Assembly (NCBI GenBank): GCA_000733355.1 | Contig: JNVV01000037.1 | Coordinates: 273,767 to 337,766, forward strand | DNA length: 64,000 nt | From: Falciphora oryzae | Lineage: Eukaryota > Ascomycota > Sordariomycetes > Magnaporthales > Magnaporthaceae | Direction: 5' to 3' | In this document: positions 1 through 11,233 of the stretch, one piece after another | Numbering within the stretch: the stretch's first letter is position 1 | How the letters are laid out: each line of letters opens with the position of its first letter | Notes under the pieces: generated by a model | Database searches by the model: none | What the model saw: the letters and a program-made list of their open reading frames with translations, nothing else | Told to the model about the DNA's origin: nothing | Position numbers and translations under genes: made by a program

Positions 1-1198
1 TGATGCTCCCCGAGATGAAGATGACCGGGAGAGCAACGCCGAAGGCCACCTTGGACAGCAGGGGGCCGGCGGACAGCAGGGCCGGCGACTTCACCGCGGG
101 GCCCACGAACGCGTAAGTAGCGGCGCCTGTGACAGTGTAGATGACGATCTCGATGATGCCGAGAGCCCAGATGGACTTGGTGTAGTCCTCGGGGGTGTGC
201 ATCTCGTCCATGAAGGAGAACTGGCAGACGGCGAAGCTGTAGGCGAAAACGATGTTGGTGACAGCGTTGAAGCCCTGCGCGAAAGTCAGGCCCGGCTGAG
301 GCCAGAGCGACCAGTCAACGGCCGCCAGTCCGCCCTGGGACTGAGAGGCCTGGACGCCGGTAGCGCAAATGGTGATGAGGATGGCCAGGATGATCGAGGC
401 GAAGTCGATGTAGCCGAGAATCGCGACTTCCGCAAAGGACGGCGGAATGGCCAGGGCTAGGAGGATGATGGAAGAGACGACGCCCCAGACCACGGAGCAG
501 GTGCCAGGTGCCATAGTCGTGAATGCGATGGCTCCGGTGAGGGCATGGGAGCCGACGAGGAAGATGAGTCTGTGAGGGTTGGGGTTAGTGCTTATGTCAT
601 CCATTCGCTGGTGCCCCACAAAGGCGGGTACCGGGTTGAGGCACAGTGCTAAATAGCACCAGTGTGACGGGGAGGTTGGAGGATCTCACTGCAGAGCAAA
701 CATGACGCCGACAACCTCATAGCCTACCCGGCCAAAAAGAAGCCTGCCGGCGTCGGCGTAGTGGCTCACGCTAGGGTGTTTAAGTTTGACTTGGCCGACG
801 ACGTAGCTGTTGGATGTTAGCTTGGGCGCGTGATACCACCAGAGAACAAAGGGCACCCACCTCGACTGAATGGCGACGAGGCCAAGGCCAATGGTTGTGA
901 TCACACCAGCCAGCATCCCGAGCTGGGCAAAGGCGCGGGGGATGCTCAGACTTCCAAGTGCGATTGCTTCTACTATTAAAACCACCGTGAGACGCTTCCA
1001 GCCCAGGCGGTTGAAGTGGGCGGCTCCGGCAGCGGTCTTGTGCTTCTCGATGTCGGCGGTGCGGTCCGCCATATCGATCTCGTTGCTACCGATGTGGCCG
1101 ACTTCGCCGCTGAGGACGGCGCCGTTAGACACCTGGCGCTCCATGGCCTTGTTCGGCTCCTCGCTGCTGCTCTTCTCGTGGACTTCCTTGGTAGACAT
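1..1198 (-). CDS. Amino acid transporter (Aa_trans/AAAP type), 3' part off the left edge
   Basis: A plasma- or vacuolar-membrane amino acid permease of the AAAP family (like fungal neutral amino acid permeases) is likely. The hydrophilic N-terminus of about 60 residues leads to FNRLGWKRLTVVLIVEAIALG and the GSLSIPRAFAQLGM helix, the usual start of the Aa_trans domain. Further membrane segments follow in exon 3. I place exons at 861-1198, 690-806 and 1-569. The intron at 807-860 has donor GTGGGT, branch CTAAC and acceptor CAG; the one at 570-689 has donor GTGAGA, branch CTAAC and acceptor CACAG. Splicing yields the continuous reads VAIQSSYVVGQ and FALQLIFLVGS. The 54-nt intron is a multiple of three and has no in-frame stop, so its retention would only add 18 residues. 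The C-terminal half lies outside the window, so substrate cannot be judged. Confidence 0.85.
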
Positions 1199-3118
1199 GA
1201 TGTTGACCGTGATGCCGAGAAGAAAACTAGTAGAAAGAGAGGCCTCGGGCCTGATATTGAAGTAGAACTAGTGGCGGAGACGCCCCCAACCGAGACCACG
1301 TGCCTTCGTATACCTGTGGCGAGCCCGAGGCGATGGTCTTGGTGTGGAGTGTTTGACGCAGGTGGTCTGCGACGGAAACTTGACTAATAGAAACAAAAGC
1401 CAAGGGACAGGGGCGGGAACAGGACACGACGAAGGTCGCGGGGACTGGGGAAGGGGCGGGCGGGGAGCAGAAAAGAGAGACCACCAGAGAAGAAAGAAGG
1501 GGGCATCCCCGGCGTTATGTAGACCGCGCGAGGATTGGCATCAAAGCAGGAAATATGTCATGAACGAGATAAGAGCGACCGCACCCACATTCTCGGGGGA
1601 CCACCGAGTCGACAGCGTGTGGGGAGGCCGGTTGAAGAGATTGCCGGGGCGAGGGTCTGCAGTCAGGGCGTCGAACCGCAACCATGATTTGATCAGCATA
1701 TCCCTGGAGGCTGCCACTGATCCGTCGCGTCGGCCATCTGGGGGCTGGAGGGACGCTCCTCCCACGTTATCCCCAGACGAGGCTCCCCTTGGGGTGTCCC
1801 TGCTTTCCGCGGAGGTCCCAACATGGCAGGGCCACCCGGCCGGCCTTCGGAGACCTGGACCATGCGCAGACACGCAGGGCACAAACGCGCAGCCAGCAAA
1901 TGACCGAGGCGCGATTTGTGAGCCTTGGTCGCAATGCAGATATAAAAGAGCGCGGCTAGCGACCAGCCGCGGGCAAGGCACGCGACGATCGTGCCATCAC
2001 AGTGGGATCCCGGTGGGGAGCCCGCTGGAGCCCTTGACTCGATGCCAGGTTGCTGTTACCTCATTTTTTCCGCCATCTCGCGCGTCTGCTTGGCTGGAAA
2101 TGGTTTCGGTGTGTCAAAACAACCTGAAAACTGGAGAGGTCCCGCAGAATACGCGGTCGAATCTGTGGACGCGCTGGGCGAGGCCAATGTCCGGAGGGGA
2201 TCTCTGGGGCAAATCTCATCTCGCTGAACAGGCCTGCGCAAGCCGTTCAATGGAGAATCAAGTCCAGATTGCGGTCCAGTGGCGGAGTGGGTGCACATGG
2301 AAAGAGAGCAATCCTCAAGACTTGATGCCATGCTCAGATCGACCCTAACGGTCCGCAGAGCCTCAGGCGTTGTTGTCCCTGCTTCGGCAGACAGCGGCCA
2401 AGAATGCATAAGCTTTGGACGGGGCGGCAGATGGTCAGCTGCGCTCAGCTGTGGACCGCTTCGGGAAGAAATTTCGCCCTACTGGGGTTACGTAAAGACC
2501 CCATCCACTAACCATGTTTGGCATCGGTCAGGAACGGGTCGACGCCCTTGCCGTGTGACGTCGGATGATTGCGGACCACCAAATCCTTGACCAACATCGA
2601 CACCCTGCGTATAGCATCACCGACCGCTTTCTTCCTCCAAGAGGGATGTATTTTTTACGTATTTCCAGTCTCATTCCTCGGGGTCCCCGTGGGGAAATAG
2701 GGACGACGACATGCGCAATCTGCATAAACTTCTTCTCGTCGGGGGAATCTTGATCGAACGCTGGCATTACCCCTATTTTACCTAATGCCAGATTTCCCCG
2801 GCCGCAATATGTACGGGGAAGGTACCAGGCTGCCTTAAGCCGGGGAGTATAGGCATCCCGAGGTATCCGCCTCCAGTGGAACCAAGAAATTGCAGCTGCG
2901 AGTTTTGCCGGTCTGACGCGGGGGCAGACAGGAACGGATGCGCGAATTGGAAAAAGGGGTTGGACAAGACGGATGGATGTTACGAGGTGAGCGAGAGATG
3001 CATACAGGACAAGCAAACTCGCAAATAAAAAAAAAATTGAAAAAAAAAAAAAAGTGGACACGCCAAAGGGAAAGCCAATACTCCTATTGGAAGAGGAAAA
3101 AGAAAAGAACATGAGAAA
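1199..3118. other. Intergenic, no gene supported
   Basis: This GC-rich stretch upstream of the transporter contains a 334-codon open frame (1344-2348, +) and overlapping shorter ones, but none shows a recognisable motif, intron structure or biased composition. I read it as promoter and intergenic DNA. There are A-rich runs at about 3027-3052, just before the tRNA gene. Confidence 0.6.
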
Positions 3119-3199
3119 GGTCATACTGGGAATCGAACCCAGATCCTGAGGAGGATTCTTCGTCAGAACCTCATGTGCTAACCATTACACCATATGACC
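3119..3199 (-). tRNA. tRNA-Gln (anticodon CUG) with a 10-nt intron
   Basis: The minus strand folds as a complete cloverleaf. The seven-base acceptor pairs GGTCATA with TATGACC. The D arm is GTG-TAATGGTTAG-CAC, the anticodon stem TGAGG/CCTCA, and the T arm CTGGG-TTCGATT-CCCAG. Loop bases TT-CTG-A are followed by a 10-nt insertion (CGAAGAATCC) between positions 37 and 38, the canonical site of eukaryotic tRNA introns. The mature length is 71 nt before CCA addition. Confidence 0.93.
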
Positions 3200-5041
3200 C
3201 ACATTTATCGGCCAATCGAATTAGAGCTTAAAAGGTTAGAGACCCACAACATCTTCCTCATTTCGCTCACCGGCATGGAAGGAAGCGACAACACCAGTTG
3301 AAGCTCGACATCTTCCATGGACATCCCTTTCCATCGACCGCTTCGCTGGTGCAACGCGACACGACAGATAATCTTTAACCCCGGAAAAAACGACGGGACA
3401 TTCGTGAAACATCGAAACGAGTCGCTATCTGCGCGTCGCCTCCAATTGGCCCTGATTGAAGCCAATCGCCAACTTAAAACACCAAAGTGTTTTCCAGTGT
3501 TCAGGTGTGATTTCTACGATTCATCTCCAGCGTTATCGTCGTGAATTACAGATAAGAAAGAGGTTGGCGCCTTCGTAGGTGTACGCGTCCCTCGCTGTGA
3601 TCCTACCGCAAGGTCTGGCACACGCGAGTCGGGAAATCTACAGCAACCGTGTCAAGGCGCGATGTGCTGCAACGACACTGACGAGGAGACAGCGTTGCAG
3701 CTCCACGCGCTCAGATACGTGGAGGGCTGGAAACAAATGCGAAACGCTGTCATTGCATGGCCGTGAGGACGTCAAGTGTTTGTCGACTCGGAATGCAAGT
3801 CGCTGCGGGGAGGAACAGTGGCTTGTGTCCTCACAAGGGTGTGTCATGACCGTGAGCCCGGATCAGGCCCCGGAGGTCGGTGCTGCGGGCCCGTGAAAAC
3901 TGAGATATCCCGGCGTGGTCTCACTCGTCGGCCGGCTTGGCAGGTCGGCAGACAGCGGGGCCGTGGCCGGGACTCCAAGCTTGGGAACCTCCATTTAACC
4001 ACTATTGACGGGGCCCTCTGCCGCCATGCCATGAACGGAGATCTCCCACAAAGTTCATTCGCCTGCCGCCGTGGCTTGCTTACGACAGCTCGGGAACACC
4101 AAATTAATCAAGAAGCGGTTAATTCCATGGCGCTACAACGAGGACCTGCGCTCGATGGGGGGTCAATATTGAAATGCAGTTCGGGCAGCAAGTTGCGTCC
4201 CAGGTTTGTCATCCCTTCCCCGCACCAAGCGAATAACGTTATCCAGATCGTGGCGCATGGAACCACCGGGAATAACGCCATCGCATGCCCAGTCAGCCCA
4301 CGTCCATGCCACACCATTCTCAGAAGTCAATCTCTCCAGTCGCCCATCATCGCTGCCCTACTGGGCCAGCCAGATACCAGGATGATTAATATTTAACGCG
4401 ACGTGGAGATGGAAAAGCTCAGTCAGCCAAGAAGGTCAAAGTGGTTGCTGGCATCGGGGCTGGGCGCAGTCCGATCCGGTTACATCGCGCGTCTCCGCCA
4501 GTCGCCAGTGGACGCGCGAGAAAGAAGCCGACTGGTTTAGGCTCCTTGCTGAACGAATTGATTCCAAATATCCGTATAGAATCCGAGAAAGGATTAATGC
4601 TAGTCGCTTTCTAAGCCAGTACACGTACCCCCTGCCAGCACTAGGTTCTCTTTCGCTGTAGATACGCATCGTTCAGACCTAACGCAGGCACCAGAAGCTG
4701 ACGTGATGCCATATCTTTGGAGCCCGCCATCCATGGTGGAGTTTGGCGACACGCCCAGACTGCCGGCCCTGCTAGCCAGTCTAGGCAGGTTTGGATAAGC
4801 CCTCGCACCGGCTCGGTCTGCTGTCCGAGGAGGGGTTTGCGACCCTGATCGCATTAAAAGGCCGGGTTTGCGACCACCGCCTGGAGCTTGATCCGATCAT
4901 TTCCGGCAGGCACAAAGCGAGCGAAACGAGACAGCTACCGTCTGAAGAAGAGTCGAACGAGGAGAAAAGCAACCATCAAAAAAAAAAAAAAAAATCCAGC
5001 GTGGCCACGAGCAGTCGGCGACACACTCCTCACAAAGCACA
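3200..5041. other. Intergenic, no gene supported
   Basis: About 1.8 kb between the tRNA and the dehydrogenase gene. Open frames here are short, overlap on both strands and carry no family signature. An A-rich run at 4978-4994 lies about 50 nt upstream of the dehydrogenase start, probably in its 5' leader or promoter. Confidence 0.6.
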
Positions 5042-6194
5042 ATGGCCAAGGGCACCGTCATCCTCACCGGCGCCAACGGCGGGCTCGGCTCCACCGTCGC
5101 TAAAAAGCTCCTGTCGGAGCCAGCGTACGCCGACTACCACATTCTCTTCACCGTCCGCAAGGTCGAGACCGCCACGACCCTGCAGGGGATCCTGGACGCG
5201 CACAGGGCCAAGAGGGCCTCCGACACCACCGAGGTCATCGCCCTGGACCTGGGAAGCATTACCTCAACGCGTGATGTGGCCAACGACATTAACGCGCGCG
5301 TCGCCGACGGCCGACTGCCGCCCATCCGAGCCATCATCGAGAACGCGGCGTACCAGGAGCACGTCGAGCAGAATTTTTCCAACGACGGCTTCGACATGAG
5401 CTTCCACGCCACTTATCTGGGACACTGGCTTCTTACCCTCAAGCTGCTGCAGAGCATGGAAAAGGAGAGCGGGAGGATCGTGGTGGTGGGCAGCTATGCG
5501 CACGAGTGAGTCTTCTGGTCTTTCCGTATCCCAGAAATGATTCCCAGTCTAATGGCGATTTGCTCTGGTCAGCACATATGACAGCCGCAACGACTCGATG
5601 GGCATATACAAGGAGGATCAGTGGAAGGTACTCTTCCCAGGTGCCGAAGCCCTCGCGAAGGGCAGGTTCAGCACCGACGTCGGCCTGAGACGATATGGCG
5701 CCAGCAAGCTGTGCCAGATTATGATGGTGTAAGTAATGAAACCAACGTATACGAGCGAGCAATGCTGACGTGCCTCAAACCACAGCCACGAACTGCAATC
5801 TCGTCTCAACGCGGATCCCGCTCTCTCCAAGATATCGATCCTGGGAGTTGACCCTGGCGCCATGCCGACCATGATTCTGAAGCGCGGGAGCTTCTACTAC
5901 AGAGTCTTCATCGCTCGAATCCTTATTCCGCTCCTCACGCCCATCATGGCCTTCTTTTCCGAGAACCCTCTGATGCGAACCACAGAAAAATCGGCGACTG
6001 ACCTCCTCAACGCCGCGTTCTCCGAGAGTGCGCCTTACGACCAGTATCCCAAGGATCTCTATTTTGATGGCAACGCGCTGCTGGAGACCAGTGCCGAGTC
6101 CCGAGACAAGGCCAAGCTGTTAGACCTTTGGAAGAGCAGCATCGAATACACAAGTCTGAAGGGGGAGGAGACTGCTCTCAAGCAGTGGAACTGA
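5042..6194 (+). CDS. Short-chain dehydrogenase/reductase (SDR), three exons, 342 aa
   Basis: An NAD(P)-dependent oxidoreductase of the classical SDR fold, resembling the retinol-dehydrogenase/WWOX-like group of fungal SDRs. Substrate is unknown. The cofactor motif TGANGGLG is at residues 9-16. The usual NNAG is replaced by ENAAY. The catalytic serine is in VVVGSYAHD (about S151) and the YxxxK pair is YGASK (Y196, K200). Exons are 5042-5505, 5573-5728 and 5786-6194, with introns GTGAGT...GTCAG (67 nt) and GTAAGT...CACAG (57 nt). Joining them gives an open frame divisible by three with intact motifs across both junctions. The start has a good context (gcacaATGGCC). A segment around residues 235-255 after LKRGSFYYR is hydrophobic and could be a membrane anchor. 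Confidence 0.9.
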
Positions 6195-6364
6195 GACGAA
6201 CGGCGGGTGATGTATGTACGCGTTGGAAGTATTACTGCTTCACAGGGGCCAGCTGCACAGTTGGTGTCGGGCTGCAGTTGGAAAGGTATCCGGAAAGATT
6301 ATTTGATAGGTATGCGGATCGTAATTAAATCACAATAAACTATTTTCCAAAAAAGATCGACAAT

Positions 6365-7807
6365 CTACAACGAAACGTCGCTGATCTCAAAGGCTTGCAC
6401 CTGGTTCTTCTGGAAATAAGACCAGAATCTGGTGCCGACGATGCGCGTGTCGTTGTATTGTACGTACTGCTCGCCCGCACCAATCATGGTGCTCCATCGG
6501 GGCACTAGGGCGCCGTCAGAGCCGGGCCGGCTGAACTTCGACATGTCGAAGTTCAGGTACTGCGCACCTTGCCAGTTGACGGCAACGATAACGAGCTTGC
6601 GGGCGGCCGCGTCGTAGGCCGACGCAACGTAGTCGGCGCCGCCATCCAGGATTATCATGCCGGGCCGGATGTGGCGCGTGAAGAGGGCGAGGAGGTAGTG
6701 CTTCTGCCCGATGGCGCCGAGCCGCTTCGAGTTGTTGTCGCCGTCGACCAAGCCCCAGCCGCCGCCGTCGACGGCCTGCCAGTAGACCCAGGCGATCGGG
6801 TGCAGCCACCGGAAGTCGAGGATCAGGTTGCTCACCAGGTCCGCGCCCGAGTCGTCTGCCTTCGCGTACTCGCTATTCGAAAGAATCTTGCCCGCGCCCG
6901 TCGCCGCCTGGTACAGCTTCTGCCGGTCGCCGCCGCCGTACTGGTAGCCGTGCACGTTGACGCGCCCGATGGCGCTGGCGACGCCGGCCGAGACGAGGGA
7001 CTTGAAGGTCGCCGTCGCGCCGTCGTAAGTGTTCTCGTCCGACGCGGCAATCATTTGGCCGCCGAGGCCCCGGTTGTTGAGCTCGGCGCGCAGCAGGTTG
7101 ATCACGGTAGCCTGTGTCTTGACGTCGAAGTGGCAGCCCTCCTGGGTGCCCGACTTGGCGCTCCACCAGTTCGCCGATGGCTCGTTGAAAGGCTCGACTG
7201 ACTGGAAGTTGATGCCCCAATGATCCATGGCGTATCTGGACACGATGGCCAAATAAGCGGCGAAACTCTGGTAATTCCACGACTGCAGGTTGTCGCTCTT
7301 GCCGTTGTCGGAGCCGGCCACGTTATGATTGTACAGCATCCACCACATTGGAGAGTTGGAGAACAGCTCAAAGACGTTGGCGCCACGGTCGCGGGCTTTC
7401 AACATCATGCTGCGCTGGTTGGCGTCGACGGACCAGTCCCAGCTGGCAGAGCTGGGGTCCTGGCTGTTCCAGTCGAGCCAGTAGCCGTCGACCAGGCGTG
7501 AGGGGTTCATAGTGGACGGAAGCACCATGGACTCTCCGTTGGCGGGCTTGGTGCTGGAGCCGCCGACATTGTAGCGCACGATGTTGAAGCCGAGGCCAGG
7601 CGCGGTCTGGCCGTTGAAGCTGACCGTCTTCCGCGAAAAGAAGAGGTCGGCGAGGTCGTCACGATTACCGAAAGCGACAGCCCACCAGGCTAGAGAAGTG
7701 CCCCAGCCCTCCCAAACACCCCATTGCGTGCTGGAAGAGATGATCGCAGTTAGATCGGCGGCAGCCGATGCGACGAGCAGCCCGAAGCAGAGGAGTCGGC
7801 GGGACAT
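6365..7807 (-). CDS. Secreted GH30-type glycoside hydrolase (endo-beta-1,6-galactanase-like)
   Basis: A single-exon secreted glycosidase, probably a plant or fungal polysaccharide degrader. I choose the ATG at 7807 because it begins a clean signal peptide (MSRRLLCFGLLVASAAA); an in-frame ATG at 7837 would add ten polar residues before it. Early motifs GWGTSLAWWA and LGFNIVRYNVGGS are typical of GH30 endo-beta-1,6-galactanases. The acid/base glutamate is in VEPFNEPSANWW (E209 from the chosen start). The likely nucleophile is in ILSNSEYAKADDSG (E313). The C-terminal part is rich in beta segments, matching the small beta domain attached to the TIM barrel in this family. The length of about 480 residues is normal. 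It is transcribed away from the 811-residue gene, sharing a 1-kb upstream region. GH30 subfamily and substrate are inferred, not shown. Confidence 0.87.
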   Translation of the reverse strand: MSRRLLCFGLLVASAAADLTAIISSSTQWGVWEGWGTSLAWWAVAFGNRDDLADLFFSRKTVSFNGQTAPGLGFNIVRYNVGGSSTKPANGESMVLPSTMNPSRLVDGYWLDWNSQDPSSASWDWSVDANQRSMMLKARDRGANVFELFSNSPMWWMLYNHNVAGSDNGKSDNLQSWNYQSFAAYLAIVSRYAMDHWGINFQSVEPFNEPSANWWSAKSGTQEGCHFDVKTQATVINLLRAELNNRGLGGQMIAASDENTYDGATATFKSLVSAGVASAIGRVNVHGYQYGGGDRQKLYQAATGAGKILSNSEYAKADDSGADLVSNLILDFRWLHPIAWVYWQAVDGGGWGLVDGDNNSKRLGAIGQKHYLLALFTRHIRPGMIILDGGADYVASAYDAAARKLVIVAVNWQGAQYLNFDMSKFSRPGSDGALVPRWSTMIGAGEQYVQYNDTRIVGTRFWSYFQKNQVQAFEISDVSL

Positions 7808-8797
7808 GATGGCTGGGTGATCGCGAGCACAGGCCAAACCCGGGAGAAACTCAAACGGGATACATGCCCAGAGGAACAGAACGCACTCTCATTTTATACT
7901 CCAGCTTTACCCCGTTCCCTCGGTATTCGTTTTCTCCGTGCGTAGCGAGAGTGCCATTGCAGCTCGCCTAGCTTATAAAAGGTGGGACTGACAACGTCGC
8001 GTGGACACATTGTCGCATCGCCCACGACCCTGGTCGCAAAAGGAAATGAGCCACCCCGCTTCGGGCCCCCCAGAGCCGCCGAAAACTACGGGATTGCCTT
8101 ATCAAATCCGGCCGCCATAACAGCACTTTCTTAACATAGGTAACCTGTAGTGTTCGGTTGCAGTTGATACTTGATTCCCTGATATATCATGGGGTACTCC
8201 CACACAGAAGGATATCTATTTAGCCCTGCTCGCGTGTATTTGGTGCCATGGAATTGGTCTGTCTTTCTAGTACTTATCGTAGGGCAGGCTGTAGTATTGC
8301 CGGCATCAGAAACAGAAGTCTGGAAATACAAGAAGGAGAGTGACGAAAAGAAAAGAAAAGACAACCTAGGGCCGAAAAGATGAGAATGCTCAGGGAAGCT
8401 TCCGGAAATACCGAGCGTCTGGTCTGGCGTTGCTTGTATGTTGCCTGCATTTTAGCAAAAGTGGTTGCCTGTACATGCTGCCTGGCTCTTTGTCATATGT
8501 TTCGTTTGACGAATCAGAGCTTTCCAAAGTCTCAAGTCGCTCCTTCCTCAACCGAAACTTATCATCCCCAAACTTATTGCCCGGGGAACCACTGCACTTT
8601 CCCAAAGAAAATTTTGCCTCAGCTTCCAACTGGCTGATATTGCAGCGGCAACCTCTTTGGACAACCCCGCAGCCACTGCCGCCAACTCAGCGCGGCTTCC
8701 TGCCCACCTCGCAGCCATCACCAACCTCTTGCCGTCGTCGAGCTACTGATCATCCATGATTCTTTGAAGCGCTATCCTACCACTTGCCATTGGAACC
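7808..8797. promoter_or_regulatory. Divergent promoter region of the GH30 gene and the 811-aa gene
   Basis: One kilobase between two genes transcribed away from one another. TATA-like tracts occur (ttataaaagg at about 7973, ttttatactcc at about 7891). No coding feature is supported. Confidence 0.45.
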
Positions 8798-11233
8798 ATG
8801 GTTCGCCGCTACTCACTCGAGCAAGAGGAGTTTGTGCGGAAACGCCTCGATGCGAAATACGCGAACGCTGTCATTCGAGATGAATACCAGGCCAGGTTCC
8901 CGGACTCGCATGCCGAGAGCCCATTCGAGCTGAACCAGGTGTCATATCTCAGGAAGAAAAATAAAGAGGGCTCCCTTGGCTTTCGCAACCCTGGATTCCG
9001 CGAGCAGGTTGCCAATATCAACAAAAAGAGAGCGGCTAACGGCCAGCCGGCCCTGGGTGACACGGCAGAGCCAGAGGAGGATGAGGAGGACGAGGAAGAG
9101 GAAGTAACGGATGCTGGCAATGATGCTGGAGCACCACAGGCGCCCCAGAACGTCACTGCCAACAGCATCGCCCGGCAAACTGGTAGTCCCGCCACCACTA
9201 ATGCCACCTTTCGGCCTGCTCTCGCGCCTGCTCAACTATCGGCTCCGCATCTGGCAACCCAAGCTCCGGTCCAAGCTCAGACCTACGCTCGATTCGACCC
9301 TCGCGCGGCTTCCAATCCCATTGCAGTCTCTGCTAACTTTGTTGCAGCTCCGAATGCCGGCTCGGCCCCAAACCCACTAGCTGCTCAAGCCTCCACCTTC
9401 CGCCCATCTGGCCCCCAAAGCCAGCGACCGAACAATGTCATCGAGCCACCGCGGGTAGCGAGCCCCTCAAGCGTCAGCAAAGGGGGAACACCGGGAACTG
9501 ACACGCCCGGCATCGCCCGTCCCGCTCAGGAACCTGAACGAACCATCACGAGCGCACCAACGCGCAAGGATGACGAGATGGCTCACACGGCCCCTGGCTC
9601 GGACACGGGTCAACAGGAGCAGCGGAATCAGCGTGTACCAGGCAGTGCTCTGCAAGCTTTTCAGCAGGCCCACGAGGCTGCTACCCAGCTTCCTCAGTTC
9701 GGAGTCGGTGATTTCCAACCTGGCATGCGCAATGCCCCTGGGCCGGCGCATCATCAGTCTCAAGGCACTGTCGACCCCAGACAGCTCGCAAAGACTATCG
9801 GCAATGCTGTGACTAGTGCACTAGGTGCCGTCTCTCAGGCCGTTGCATCAGATACTCGGCTTGCGCCCAACGTCCCCCATCAGCTCAGCCGCCCGGAGAC
9901 ATCTCGCCTACCGAGCCAGACAGATGCGGATGGTACGCCTGGCAAGAGGAAGACGGCCTCGCCACCTCCAGAACCTGCGACGGCAGGGGAGAATGGGGAG
10001 AAACGGCTCAAGCTCGCACAGAATCAGCCCGCTACTCAATCTCACACCGCAGGCGCTGCAAAGCCAGGCGAGCCAGGACGCATGTCGGTTCCGTTCGTGC
10101 TGGGACCTGGGCGCTGGCCGAGCGTCGGCGCCCGTGGAAGCAACCCCAGCGCCCCTGACCAACCGCCGCCCGACACCCTGGGCAGCCACACCGGGCTCGT
10201 GAACCTTGGCGGGCTTACGTCGCACGGCGACGCCGCCGCGTCTATGCACAAGCGGGCTAGCGGGAACGGAGAAGCGGTATCGCAGGTGGGGAAGCTCGAG
10301 CTCTACGTTGGCAAGGATGGGTCCGCCGCTGTCCAACAGACCGGTGCTCCAGTACCGCTGGGATCTCACCCTCCTGCTTTCCCGAAACAGACGGCCTCCG
10401 CTCACATCCGTCCCTCGCAGCCCGCGACTCCACCACAGCCCGCCCGCCATCCCGCTGGCCATACAGGGCTTCACGGCATGCACCTCCCCATTCCCTCTGT
10501 CCGCGACTTTAAGCGGTCTGCGGCCAGCCTACCTATTGGGGGATTCCCTCGGATTGGAGAGAAGAAAACCCTTCAGAGTAGCGGTCAGGGACAGGCGGGT
10601 GCCACGACCAAGAGCCAGGTCGCGGGCGCGGCTCCGCCCGCCAGCGGTCGACCCGGCCAGGTCGCAGGCCCCGGCGGCAAGGCTGAGGTGGCGAGACAAG
10701 AGGCCGACGCACTGCTCGAGCTGATCGAGGATGAGGACCTGATACACGCTGCGATACAGGCCGGCAAGGATGCACAGGGTATGATCTCTTCGAGCAAAGA
10801 CATGCACCCTACAAACCGCACTGGTGAGTCAAAGGTCCTTGTGGCTCTGCCTGAAGCCATCGCCTCGGCGCCGGCGTCCCCAGTCCCCATCACCAGGGTC
10901 CAGGAGGCCTCAGTGCGGCTGAACAGCATCTTGTACCCACTTGCAGAGTCTCCAGCGATACGGGTGACGCAGACGGACAACGGTCCCGTCATGGAGGAGG
11001 CGCCGCAGCCCTTCGAGGAAGAGGGGCAGGTGTGCTACGTGACCACGCCGGTCCCCGGGACCGATGTGCGCCCCTGCCCGGCCGGGGCCAAGTGTCCGAT
11101 CCCGGCGTCCGTCTTCCACTTTCACTGTCACATCAACAAGACTGTGATATTCAACGACACGGACGACTTTAAGAGGGCTGCCACCGAGTATGTGACCGCG
11201 CTGCAGGAGCGATCATTGATAGAGGAGGCTTGA
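8798..11233 (+). CDS. Uncharacterised 811-aa low-complexity protein with conserved-looking ends
   Basis: I do not recognise the family. The frame is uninterrupted for 811 codons with an ATG in good context (aaccATGGTT). Residues 3-75 (RRYSLEQEEFVRKRLDAKY and the following) look like a small helical DNA-binding or Myb-like domain that includes a basic RKKNKEG segment. An acidic run lies at about residues 91-102. Residues 110-660 are rich in Pro, Ala, Gln, Ser and Gly and probably disordered. A charged helix follows at about 640-670 (EVARQEADALLELIEDEDLI). The last 90 residues look folded: they contain CYVTTPVPG, several cysteines and HFHCH, ending in a helical segment. The layout suggests a nuclear or chromatin-related protein, but this is only inference. 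There are no introns, unlike most neighbours. Confidence 0.75.
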   Translation: MVRRYSLEQEEFVRKRLDAKYANAVIRDEYQARFPDSHAESPFELNQVSYLRKKNKEGSLGFRNPGFREQVANINKKRAANGQPALGDTAEPEEDEEDEEEEVTDAGNDAGAPQAPQNVTANSIARQTGSPATTNATFRPALAPAQLSAPHLATQAPVQAQTYARFDPRAASNPIAVSANFVAAPNAGSAPNPLAAQASTFRPSGPQSQRPNNVIEPPRVASPSSVSKGGTPGTDTPGIARPAQEPERTITSAPTRKDDEMAHTAPGSDTGQQEQRNQRVPGSALQAFQQAHEAATQLPQFGVGDFQPGMRNAPGPAHHQSQGTVDPRQLAKTIGNAVTSALGAVSQAVASDTRLAPNVPHQLSRPETSRLPSQTDADGTPGKRKTASPPPEPATAGENGEKRLKLAQNQPATQSHTAGAAKPGEPGRMSVPFVLGPGRWPSVGARGSNPSAPDQPPPDTLGSHTGLVNLGGLTSHGDAAASMHKRASGNGEAVSQVGKLELYVGKDGSAAVQQTGAPVPLGSHPPAFPKQTASAHIRPSQPATPPQPARHPAGHTGLHGMHLPIPSVRDFKRSAASLPIGGFPRIGEKKTLQSSGQGQAGATTKSQVAGAAPPASGRPGQVAGPGGKAEVARQEADALLELIEDEDLIHAAIQAGKDAQGMISSSKDMHPTNRTGESKVLVALPEAIASAPASPVPITRVQEASVRLNSILYPLAESPAIRVTQTDNGPVMEEAPQPFEEEGQVCYVTTPVPGTDVRPCPAGAKCPIPASVFHFHCHINKTVIFNDTDDFKRAATEYVTALQERSLIEEA

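Noticed and set aside
1344..2348. 334-codon open frame upstream of the transporter
   Set aside because: Antisense frames of similar length overlap it in GC-rich DNA, its sequence has no recognisable motif, and it lies in the promoter region of an assigned gene.
6516..7501. Several long frames antisense to or out of frame with the GH30 gene
   Set aside because: They are shadows created by GC-rich third positions; the GH30 frame has a signal peptide and catalytic motifs.
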